From an uncultured SAR86 cluster bacterium (lineage in GTDB: Bacteria > Pseudomonadota > Gammaproteobacteria > Magnimaribacterales > D2472): 64,000 nt of DNA. The stretch covers positions 191,713 to 255,712 of the forward strand of contig CACKEY010000002.1 of the NCBI GenBank assembly GCA_902599315.1, given 5' to 3'. The number at the start of each line of letters is the position of its first letter. The stretch's first letter is position 1. Position numbers and translations under genes: made by a program. Below, in pieces: positions 38,201 to 48,081 of this stretch. The notes under the pieces are model-generated. The model was not told where the DNA came from and did no database searches. It saw only the letters and a program-made list of their open reading frames with translations.

Positions 38201-38255
38201 TGCTATTGTCTTGGTCTGATCGGACACGATTAAATCTTACAAACAATAGACGCCC
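38201..38255. repeat. 55-bp direct repeat, copy 2
   Basis: Second copy of the element. Six of its nine differences from copy 1 lie in the 12-base loop between TGTC and GACA, and one (A for G) turns the G-U pair of the outer stem into A-U (CTATTGT/ACAATAG), so the stem is preserved. This pattern suggests selection on structure rather than on sequence alone. It ends 31 bases before the likely start of the small Gly-rich protein gene, so it may lie in its 5' leader. Confidence 0.8.
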
Positions 38256-38286
38256 AGATAAGTTAATTTAATTAAAAATGGAGAAA

Positions 38287-38667
38287 ATGATGAAGAATTT
38301 TGCATTAGTTTTGTGTCTATTAGTTTCACCACTAACCTATGCTTCATATCATGGTGGGACTGGCGGTGACAGTTCAAGTGGAAGCAGTAGTAGTGGCGGT
38401 GGTGGCTACGGTGGCGGCGGTGGCGGCGCAGCAGCACTTATTGCCGTTGGAGCATTAGTCTATTTTATGAACAGAGACACAGATGAAGATGAAACTGAAT
38501 CTGCATTCGTAAGAAGATATAAAGAAAGTAATCTCAGAATATCTATTGGATCAGATAATACTTTTCTTGAAAGTAATTATAATTTCAATCATTTAAATGA
38601 TTTTTCGAATTATATTGAATTTCCTTCTAATAGCTTTCAATTAAATTTAACGTACAAATTTAACTAG
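38287..38667 (+). CDS. Small secreted Gly/Ser-rich protein, unknown function
   Basis: Not recognised. About 126 aa: a signal peptide (about 1-18, cleavage after TYA), then a low-complexity segment rich in Ser and Gly with a run of glycines, a hydrophobic stretch AAALIAVGALVYFMN (a possible membrane or glycine-zipper segment), an acidic region and a C-terminal part ending FQLNLTYKFN, reminiscent of a terminal outer-membrane beta strand. The start at 38287 (or the next ATG) is chosen because GGAG lies just upstream, which makes the ATG at 38278 unlikely. The Gly run uses GGC/GGT codons, GC-richer than its surroundings. It is downstream of the 55-bp repeats and upstream of a strong hairpin. Confidence 0.7.
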   Translation: MMKNFALVLCLLVSPLTYASYHGGTGGDSSSGSSSSGGGGYGGGGGGAAALIAVGALVYFMNRDTDEDETESAFVRRYKESNLRISIGSDNTFLESNYNFNHLNDFSNYIEFPSNSFQLNLTYKFN

Positions 38668-38675
38668 GAAAAATT

Positions 38676-38705
38676 GTCAACCCCGTCACTTCTGTCGGGG
38701 TTGGC
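38676..38705. terminator. Strong GC hairpin between two small genes
   Basis: CAACCCCG (38678-38685) pairs with CGGGGTTG (38696-38703) around a 10-base loop; two more pairs, including G-U, extend it to 10. On the plus strand no U run follows, so it may be an attenuator or RNA-stabilising 3' end for the Gly-rich gene. On the minus strand it is followed by AATTTTTCC and would look like an intrinsic terminator. Confidence 0.65.
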
Positions 38706-38718
38706 TATCATAGATTTT

Positions 38719-38976
38719 ATGAAATTTATTCTTTTATTTCTTTTTTCTACCACTACTGCCCTCGCCAATTCAGATCAAGATAATAGAAAGGTCTCAGATT
38801 TGACTGTTCAAGAGCTTACTGAGACTGTCCGTTCCATTGTTCAAGAGAGCATAGAAAAATGTGTAGTCGCTGGTACTATGGAAGGAAGAGCTGTTCCATT
38901 ATCTTTGAAAGTTGAAGGTGAAGTTGTTGCAAAAATGACTTGTAACTTTAATCAATCAGAACCTGAATCAGACTAA
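38719..38976 (+). CDS. Small periplasmic protein, unknown function
   Basis: Not recognised. 85 aa starting MKFILLFLFSTTTALANS: a signal peptide with cleavage near ALA-N, leaving about 68 mature residues with two cysteines (EKCVVAG and MTCNFN) that could form a disulfide. The frame is open from a TTG at 38674, but that region is the hairpin and the ATG at 38719 starts the signal peptide. The mature part has a predicted helix (LTVQELTETVRSIVQESIEKC) then beta-like segments. Its stop overlaps the convergent nlpD stop by 4 bases. Confidence 0.7.
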   Translation: MKFILLFLFSTTTALANSDQDNRKVSDLTVQELTETVRSIVQESIEKCVVAGTMEGRAVPLSLKVEGEVVAKMTCNFNQSEPESD

Positions 38977-39623
38977 AAAATAAAATTTATTTTATCTGAT
39001 TCAATAGGCTTACCGTTCTTTCGAAGTTGAAACTTTAATAAAGGTAATTGCGACTCTGTGCTTCCAAGTCGAGCAACAATCGAACCTCTATCAACTTCAT
39101 CACCTTGTTCAACAAATAATTTATCGCAGTGAGCATATATACTTAAATAGTTATTAGAGTGAGAAATCATTACTAGATTTCCATATCCTGGAATATCCGG
39201 ACCTGCAACCTCTACTTTTCCACTCTCAATAGAAAAAATTGGCGTACCTCTAGGCTGCTCAAAAACTATCCATCCATCATCAAAATTTGAAGGCTGAAAA
39301 TCATCATTTAGAGGATGATGCCATTGCTTTGATGAATTGCTTTCCATAGAAAGATCTAAACTATCAACTTTGCTTATGAGTAATTTTTGCTTTGGATGAA
39401 TTACATAGGGTTTACTTAGCTTATTTCTAGTAATTAAAGCTTTTTGATCGATGTTTAATTTTAATGCAATTGACCAAAGTGAATCGCCAGGTTGCACAAC
39501 ATAAAAAGAAGTTTGAGAATTTGGTAAAAATTTTTGATAAGTTTCTTTAAAACTATTCAGTGATGAGCAGCCTGAAATAACAAAAATTAAAAATATTAGA
39601 TAATTTTTAAAATGTTTAATCAC
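38973..39623 (-). CDS. nlpD: NlpD-like LysM / degenerate M23 lipoprotein
   Basis: Cell-envelope lipoprotein that in E. coli activates the amidase AmiC at the septum. Lipobox ISGC gives mature Cys19. A LysM domain (about 43-85, YVVQPGDSLWSIALKLN) is followed by an M23 fold (about 110-216). The metal-binding His residues of active M23 enzymes are not conserved (the HxH site reads KFQL), as in NlpD, so it is probably a non-catalytic activator. Length 216 aa against 379 in E. coli. It ends the pyrG operon; rpoS, normally next, is absent. Confidence 0.88.
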   Translation of the reverse strand: MIKHFKNYLIFLIFVISGCSSLNSFKETYQKFLPNSQTSFYVVQPGDSLWSIALKLNIDQKALITRNKLSKPYVIHPKQKLLISKVDSLDLSMESNSSKQWHHPLNDDFQPSNFDDGWIVFEQPRGTPIFSIESGKVEVAGPDIPGYGNLVMISHSNNYLSIYAHCDKLFVEQGDEVDRGSIVARLGSTESQLPLLKFQLRKNGKPIESDKINFIF

Positions 39624-40342
39624 AGTAAAAAATAGCCTGAAGAAAAGATTAGACCAGAAAAAATATACATTAATCTTTGTTCATATTTTACATATAGAGA
39701 CATAACTAACTTGGGAAGAATCAAAAGTGAAATTAAACAACCCAATGCAAATGGAAATAAAAATAAAAAATTGAGATTTGCAGTAGCTTGAATGACAGGA
39801 CTGTAGGCTCCTAAAACAACCAATATGGCACTTCCAGAAATGCCAGGAATTAAAAAAAATGAAAAAGCAATTACTCCACTGATAAATAAATATAATGGCG
39901 TTACTGCGCCAGAATTAATATTTAATTCTTGCAAAAAATATCCCATCAAAATACCTAAAAATAAAAAAACAAGTAAATTGAATCTTTTTAATGAGGCTTT
40001 GAAGAAGTTTGCTACATAAATTGATAAAAACATCATCAGCCAACCTAATAAATGTAGGAATAATTGTTCATAATTATTCATTAAAAAACTAATTAAATTG
40101 GAGCACAAAAAGATTGCCGCAAGCATTGAAAATACAAGTGGCATCGACACACGAAATTGAAATGTCTGAGAAATCAAAGAAAAGTTTAAAGATACATTCT
40201 TTAGCCTTAGTTGGCTCAAGATTGTCATGAGATTTGGATAAATTTTAAAAATTACCGCAACAGTTGAGCCTGAAATCCCTGGTATTAATTCAGCAACTCC
40301 CATGCAAAATCCAGCAAGAGAATATTTGACTTGATCTTTCAC
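39620..40342 (-). CDS. DUF368 membrane protein (PopT-like)
   Basis: Polytopic protein (240 aa) with about seven helices and two inverted-looking motifs, AELIPGISGSTVAVIF (about 18-33) and FFLIPGISGSAILVVLGAY (about 161-179), the DUF368 hallmark. Members of this family have been identified as polyprenyl-phosphate (undecaprenyl-phosphate) recycling transporters in other bacteria. That role would fit a genome segment full of cell-wall genes, but it is inference here. It is located between pcm and nlpD, 2 bases after pcm and overlapping nlpD by 4. Confidence 0.82.
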   Translation of the reverse strand: MKDQVKYSLAGFCMGVAELIPGISGSTVAVIFKIYPNLMTILSQLRLKNVSLNFSLISQTFQFRVSMPLVFSMLAAIFLCSNLISFLMNNYEQLFLHLLGWLMMFLSIYVANFFKASLKRFNLLVFLFLGILMGYFLQELNINSGAVTPLYLFISGVIAFSFFLIPGISGSAILVVLGAYSPVIQATANLNFLFLFPFALGCLISLLILPKLVMSLYVKYEQRLMYIFSGLIFSSGYFLL

Positions 40343-40344
40343 CT

Positions 40345-41022
40345 TTATATTTCTCCATTGGATATGCCAGGTAACATTGGGACAAATGCAACCTCTTCAT
40401 GAATAGTTTCTTCATTTTCTGTCTCACTTTTTTTTGTGATTACAAATAGTTTTTGCTGGCCTTCATTTCCCGCTGGAATAACTAATTTGCCGCCAACCTC
40501 TAATAACTCAACCAACTCTTCTGGATATTGTCTCGGAGCAGCAGCACATATTATTCCATCAAATTTGCTATCTTCCTCCCATCCATCAAAACCATTAGCA
40601 TGCTTAACCGTAACATTTCTTATTTTAAGCTCTCTAAGATTTTCTCTAGACTTTGTTACCAATGGCTTGATTCTCTCAACAGCAAAGACTTCATTCGCAA
40701 AATTAGATAAAACAGCAGATTGGTATCCACAACCTGAACCAATCTCTAGAACGTTATTTAAAACTTTACCTCTTTTAGTTGTGTGGGCAATCAAGTGTTC
40801 AGTCATTCGAGCAACAATATAAGGTTGAGAGATTGTCTGTTTATAACCTATCGTTAATGCTCTATTTTCATAAGCTCTACTCCATAAAGCTTGATCTAAA
40901 AATATGTGTCTTGGGACCTGACTTAATGAATCAAGAACTCGAAAATCTTTTATACCCATATCAAGTAATTCTTGAATCATTTGATCTTTCACTCTTGTGA
41001 AAGTAAAGCCTGAGCTACTCAC
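40345..41022 (-). CDS. pcm: Protein-L-isoaspartate O-methyltransferase
   Basis: SAM-dependent repair enzyme for isomerised aspartates. The SAM loop is LEIGSGCGYQSAVLS; family segments include DSLSQVPRHIFLDQALWSRAYEN, TISQPYIVARMT and GKLVIPAGNEGQQKLFVI. The frame is open far upstream into surE, but the GTG at 41020-41022 gives a 225-aa protein starting SSSGFTFTRVKDQM, preceded by AGAGG and overlapping the surE stop by 8 bases. That is the chosen start. Order surE-pcm-nlpD is as in E. coli. Confidence 0.93.
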   Translation of the reverse strand: MSSSGFTFTRVKDQMIQELLDMGIKDFRVLDSLSQVPRHIFLDQALWSRAYENRALTIGYKQTISQPYIVARMTEHLIAHTTKRGKVLNNVLEIGSGCGYQSAVLSNFANEVFAVERIKPLVTKSRENLRELKIRNVTVKHANGFDGWEEDSKFDGIICAAAPRQYPEELVELLEVGGKLVIPAGNEGQQKLFVITKKSETENEETIHEEVAFVPMLPGISNGEI

Positions 41023-41764
41023 AATTAAAAACCTCTCTATAAAAATTCCAATTGCTGGCGTCAACGCTAAGGTTATAGTCCAAAATTGATATAGAAATAT
41101 AATTATCATCAATTGCTTGAATATCAGTATCTACTTGGTTAGGAAGAAGTTTTCCTGAAGGACCAAAACTATAAAATTTTGAAGAGTTATTAGATCCTAT
41201 TAAATCAGGAGTATCGGGAGTACCCCTTTTTCCTAACATGGTAAGCTTTGTTCCATTAAGCTTAGAAGATGAAAGATCGGGAAAATTAACATTTACAATT
41301 ATGTTCTTATCATTTGGGAGCTTGCTCACTTGGTTAACAATTATACTAGCTTGCTCTGAAATGAATGATAGGTTTTTTGGAGTAAAGGCAGTTACTGAAA
41401 AGGCTACAGGAACATAATTAAGCCTGCGGCCTGCTATTGCTGCTCCAACTGTACCAGAATAAAAAATATCTTCGCCTAGATTTGCTCCTAAATTAATTCC
41501 TGAAACAATCATCTCGATAGAGTCTGGAATCACTGACAATAGTCCAAGGTATGAACAGTCCGCGGGAGTTCCATCAACTGAAAAAATATTTTTTGAAATT
41601 TCTTTTACCTCTATCTCTTTTCTAAGACTAATTGCTGCACTCATGCCGCTACAATTTTCTTTAGGAGCAATTAAATAAACATTATGGTCTTTACTAAGAG
41701 ACTTATGCAGCTCTGTAATTCCTGATGCATCATAACCGTCATCATTGGTAAGCAATATATTCAT
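41015..41764 (-). CDS. surE: 5'/3'-nucleotidase SurE
   Basis: Metal-dependent phosphatase of nucleoside monophosphates and polyphosphate. The N-terminal ILLTNDDGYDASGI carries the metal-binding Asp-Asp pair, and VSGINLGANLGEDIFYSGTVGAA is the second signature. Length 249 aa. The start overlaps ispDF by 4 bases; truD, usually between ispF and surE, is missing. Confidence 0.96.
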   Translation of the reverse strand: MNILLTNDDGYDASGITELHKSLSKDHNVYLIAPKENCSGMSAAISLRKEIEVKEISKNIFSVDGTPADCSYLGLLSVIPDSIEMIVSGINLGANLGEDIFYSGTVGAAIAGRRLNYVPVAFSVTAFTPKNLSFISEQASIIVNQVSKLPNDKNIIVNVNFPDLSSSKLNGTKLTMLGKRGTPDTPDLIGSNNSSKFYSFGPSGKLLPNQVDTDIQAIDDNYISISILDYNLSVDASNWNFYREVFNCE

Positions 41765-42915
41765 CGGATATGCTCTAATGAAGCTATTGCAAAAACTGCT
41801 ATGCCATTACCCTCACCTATAATTCCCATGCCCTCGGCTGTAGTTGCTTTTACTCCTATACAGTCCTCACCAATGTTTAAAATACTTGAAAGGGATTTTT
41901 TTAAGCTCTCTACATAAGGTTGGATTTTTGGTTGTTCACAAACTACAACAAAATCAATGTTATGAGGTTGCAAATTTTTTTCCTCTAGTAACCTTAAAGA
42001 TTCCTCAATAATTTTTACACTGCTAAGGTCTTTATTTTTTATATCTGTGTCTGGAAAGTAATATCCAATATCCTTCAATCCTCCTGCACCAAGCAATGCA
42101 TCAGATAATGCATGTAAAACAATATCTCCATCAGAATGAGCGACAATAGATAAATTACAATCTATAAAAACATTTCCTAAGGTTATGCCTTCTCCAGGCT
42201 TAAATCTATGAAAATCTACACCTCTACCAATTCTATGATTGTTATCAACATTTGAAGGAATATCATCTGCAAATGTAATTTTTAAATTAGATCTTTCTCC
42301 AGGAATTTCTTTAATTTTAAAACCAGCACTTTCCATTGCTTGTGATTCATCAGTAAAAGAAAGATTTTGTTTTATCATTTGATTTAATGCAATCTCAAGA
42401 GATTCTTTTTTAAATATTTGTGGGGTCTGAATAGACAAAAAATCTTCCCTATCAACAGGAATCAAGTCATCACCTTTCTTCATTCTTAAAGAATCATTAA
42501 TTGAAATTGCTGGATATAGACCATGAATTGATTGATCTTTCATGAATTCTAGAAATAATTCATTGATAAATTCTTGGCTCACCCATGGTCGGGCTGCATC
42601 ATGAATAACAATAGTATCCATATCATTTTCAATAGCTAAAAATGCCTTATGGACAGATTCACTTCTTGAGCTTCCACCAAAAGTCATAGTAACTTTCGGA
42701 TGATTTATAAATGACTGAGATTTTATAAGGGTCTCATTCTGATCAACAGCAACATACACCTTTTTCACAGACTCGATTTCCAAGAATTTACTTACAGATC
42801 TTTCTAAGACCGTTTCATTTCCAATTTTGATAAATTGTTTAGAAATTTTTCCACCAAAGCGACTGCTTGATCCAGCTGCTGGAATAATGACTGCAATATT
42901 ATTTTTGAGGTTCAT
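41761..42915 (-). CDS. ispDF: Bifunctional IspD-IspF (MEP pathway)
   Basis: Fusion of two non-consecutive isoprenoid enzymes. Residues 1 to about 225 are the CDP-ME synthase IspD (VIIPAAGSSSRFGGKISKQF, IVIHDAARPWV). Residues about 226-384 are the cyclodiphosphate synthase IspF (RIGRGVDFHRF with metal ligands Asp and His, IVAHSDGDIVLHALSDALLGA, KATTAEGMG). Such fusions are frequent in alpha- and epsilonproteobacteria; E. coli has two separate genes. It overlaps ftsB by 17 bases and surE by 4. Confidence 0.95.
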   Translation of the reverse strand: MNLKNNIAVIIPAAGSSSRFGGKISKQFIKIGNETVLERSVSKFLEIESVKKVYVAVDQNETLIKSQSFINHPKVTMTFGGSSRSESVHKAFLAIENDMDTIVIHDAARPWVSQEFINELFLEFMKDQSIHGLYPAISINDSLRMKKGDDLIPVDREDFLSIQTPQIFKKESLEIALNQMIKQNLSFTDESQAMESAGFKIKEIPGERSNLKITFADDIPSNVDNNHRIGRGVDFHRFKPGEGITLGNVFIDCNLSIVAHSDGDIVLHALSDALLGAGGLKDIGYYFPDTDIKNKDLSSVKIIEESLRLLEEKNLQPHNIDFVVVCEQPKIQPYVESLKKSLSSILNIGEDCIGVKATTAEGMGIIGEGNGIAVFAIASLEHIR

Positions 42916-43201
42916 CAGGATTATTGTCTTTAAAACTTAGATACTGCTCATCTTCAAAGATTAAATTTAGTTCCTCCCTAGCAAATTTTTCTGCATGAGC
43001 ATCACTGTTTTGTCTACTCTGAATGTCAGATTCTAAAATATAATTTTCTTCAGAGAGAGCTGAGTTTCTATCTGATAATTCTTGATTTTCACTTTGAAGA
43101 CTTAAAAAATTTTTCTTGCTATCAATTCCAAAATAAAGATTATATAAGGCAATGATCACCAGGAAGCATAAGATTAAGTTTAATATTTTAACCAATGACA
43201 T
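42899..43201 (-). CDS. ftsB: Cell-division protein FtsB
   Basis: Bitopic divisome protein working with FtsL and FtsQ. About 100 aa: a short cytoplasmic start, one helix (about 5-21, ILNLILCFLVIIALYNLYF), then a periplasmic coiled coil (SLQSENQELSDRNSALSEENYILESDIQ). The frame begins with TTG at 43210, but the ATG at 43199-43201 is the likelier start. The gene overlaps eno by 14 bases and ispDF by 17. Its identity rests on architecture and on the eno-ftsB-ispD context. Confidence 0.9.
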   Translation of the reverse strand: MSLVKILNLILCFLVIIALYNLYFGIDSKKNFLSLQSENQELSDRNSALSEENYILESDIQSRQNSDAHAEKFAREELNLIFEDEQYLSFKDNNPDEPQK

Positions 43202-44476
43202 TTTTTGCAAAATTTAAATCAGATTGCTGTGCCTCAATCCACAATAATCTATTATATTTCGCCACTCTGTCTGACCTGCAAGGCGCACCTGTCTTGATTT
43301 GACCCGAACCAAGACCAACACAAAGATCTGCAATAGTACTATCTTCAGTTTCTCCTGATCGGTGGGAAATAATTGACTTAAACCCATGTTGATTTCCAAG
43401 ATGTATAGTCTTCATAGTTTCAGTGATTGTTCCAATTTGATTGAACTTTATCAAAATTGAGTTTGCTAGAGATTCCTCAATGCCTCTTTGAAGCTCAAAA
43501 GCATTTGTTACAAAAAGGTCATCTCCCACTAACTGGCATTTTTTTCCTAGAACATCGGTAAGGTGATTCCATCCTTTAAAATCATTCTCATCCATACCAT
43601 CTTCAATTGATAAAATGGGATATTTGTTTGTTAACTCTTCAAGATACTGAGTGAATTCAATTGAATTTAACTTTTTTGACTCTCCTTTGAGATTATATAT
43701 TCCATTATCGTAAAATTCTGAGGCTGCGCAATCCAAAGCAATTCCAACATCTTTGCCTTCCACTAAATTATTGTTTCGAATTGCGGTAATAATTAATTCT
43801 ATTGCTTCTGTATTGGAAGAAAGATTTGGTGCGAACCCCCCCTCATCTCCAACACTGGTACTCAGACCTTTAGTTTGGAGAAGTTTCTTTAAATTTGCAT
43901 ATATTTCTGTTGACCATTGCATTGCCTGAGAAAAACTACTTGCTCCAATTGGCATTATCATAAATTCTTGAATATCAACGTTATTATCAGCATGTTGTCC
44001 ACCATTAATTATATTTAACATTGGCATAGGCATTTGCATTTCAAGATTTTCACCATTTATATTATTAAAAACTTGATTAATGTAATGAAAAAGTGGCACA
44101 CCAAGTGTTTTTGCTCCTAGGTTTAGAACTGCAAGGGAGACTCCTAAAATAGCATTTGCACCCAACTTTGATTTTGAGCTAGTTCCATCAAGAATAATCA
44201 TTTTTTCATCAATTTCCTGTTGATTTCTAACATCAATACCTATAAGTGCTGGAGCAATTATTTCTTGAATATTTGTAACCGCTTTTAAGACGCCTTTGCC
44301 CATAAATGATTTTGCTCCATCTCTTAATTCTAAAGCCTCTCTTGAGCCAGTTGATGCCCCGCTTGGGACCATTGAGATTGAATTTAAGCCGTTATCAAGT
44401 TCTACCTTGCATGAGACAGTGGGCATCCCTCTAGAATCAATAACTTGAATAGCTTGGATAGAACTAATAATTGACA

Positions 44477-44477
<1 letters not shown>
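43188..44477 (-). CDS. eno: Enolase
   Basis: Glycolytic enzyme interconverting 2-phosphoglycerate and phosphoenolpyruvate. Signatures include SRGMPTVSCKVEL, PSGASTGSREALELRD, SVGDEGGFAPNL, LSIEDGMDENDF, LVGDDLFVTN, and the Lys-loop SHRSGETEDSTIADL. Length 429 aa. It shares one base with kdsA upstream (stop/start) and its end overlaps ftsB. Confidence 0.98.
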
Positions 44478-47001
<2,524 letters not shown>

Positions 47002-48081
47002 TTAGGCAGTTTCTTCAAATAGAGGTCTTGATAAATCAGCCCAGTCAATTTCGGCGTCACTTTTTGATGACGCAAATTCTAAAATTCCAAGATCTTCAAA
47101 CTTACCTTTAACAGAATCTCTTAGTAAACCTATTCTTCTTAAATTTGGCATGACTCGCTGAAAAAGAAGCTTTTGGAAATGTATGTTGATATCTGTTCCT
47201 AATTGAAATTGTCTTGCGTCTTCAACATCCCAACCAAAATGTTCATATACGTCTGTTGATAAAAGCCTTTCACGACTAAGCCAACAAGCCTCATAAGCAA
47301 ATTGAGCCCTTTCTTCTTTTTCTTCTTCACTTAAAGTATCAACAAACTCTTCAAGATAATTGATTCCAAAAGTAACATGCCTTGCTTCATCTCTTATTAT
47401 CAAACCAAGCATATCTCGCAAAACTGGGTCATGTGTTAGCTCTCTTGATGCTTGAAAAGCAGCTAGTGCCAATCCCTCAATTATTATCTGCATACCAATA
47501 AATTTTAAATCCCATCTTGGATCAGTGAGAATCTTATCGAGTATTGACTTTAAGGCATTTCCAATTGGATACATCATTTTTGTTCTTGTTTGAATGTATT
47601 TGTTAAATGCTTCAACATGTCTCGCTTCATCAAAAGTTTGAGATGCAGCATAAAGTTTCGCATTATAGGTTGGAGCACATGAGGTTAGCTGAGAGGCTAC
47701 TAAGAGAGCTCCTTGTTCTCCATGCAGAAACTGACTTTGACTCCAAGCAATTCTATGATTTAAAAAATCTACTTTTTTCTTATCAGAAAGTTTTGTATAA
47801 GGTTCATATTCATCCCAAAAAATTGGGGTTGGTTCAGTAATTTTATTTAATGGTCTGTTCCAATCTATGTCTAGCTCTACGTTCCAATTAAGCTCTTTAC
47901 CAAGTTCATAGAGTTTTTTTATTCTATTATCTTGTATTGTGTAATCCCAATTATATGCACCTGATAATGGTGTGCTAAAAATTTCAGCAATATCGTCAGC
48001 AACTCCCTCATTCATGTATGGTGGGAGATCCTCTTCTAATTGAATTTCTCTTGGATTATTGTCTAGATAATTAATTTTCAT
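47002..48081 (-). CDS. Ferritin-like diiron protein, probable oxygenase/oxidase
   Basis: Not assigned to a named enzyme. The 359-aa protein has two copies of the diiron helix-pair motif with regular spacing: Glu122 (HGEQGALL), then DEARH at 151-155 (Glu152, His155), and Glu202 (IIIEGLALAAF), then DEARH at 231-235 (Glu232, His235). This E-x29-ExxH twice pattern is that of ribonucleotide reductase R2, AurF-type N-oxygenases and fatty-acid oxidising relatives. It lacks a signal peptide. It overlaps the alr stop by 4 bases and ends the rpsF-rpsR-rplI-dnaB-alr transcript. Substrate unknown. Confidence 0.85.
   Translation of the reverse strand: MKINYLDNNPREIQLEEDLPPYMNEGVADDIAEIFSTPLSGAYNWDYTIQDNRIKKLYELGKELNWNVELDIDWNRPLNKITEPTPIFWDEYEPYTKLSDKKKVDFLNHRIAWSQSQFLHGEQGALLVASQLTSCAPTYNAKLYAASQTFDEARHVEAFNKYIQTRTKMMYPIGNALKSILDKILTDPRWDLKFIGMQIIIEGLALAAFQASRELTHDPVLRDMLGLIIRDEARHVTFGINYLEEFVDTLSEEEKEERAQFAYEACWLSRERLLSTDVYEHFGWDVEDARQFQLGTDINIHFQKLLFQRVMPNLRRIGLLRDSVKGKFEDLGILEFASSKSDAEIDWADLSRPLFEETA

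Noticed and set aside
38131..38255. CRISPR-like array
   Set aside because: Only two copies, 55 bases long and imperfect, with a 15-base gap and no cas genes nearby.
38237..38437. Minus-strand frame of 66 codons rich in His and Arg opposite the Gly-rich gene
   Set aside because: It is the complement of the GGT/GGC glycine run, and no start signal supports it.
41023..41112. N-terminal extension of Pcm into surE
   Set aside because: The extra 30 residues have no match to the family, and a GTG with a ribosome site overlaps the surE stop.
47607..47840. Plus-strand 77-codon frame in the diiron gene
   Set aside because: Antisense shadow over the conserved first diiron motif; no start signal.
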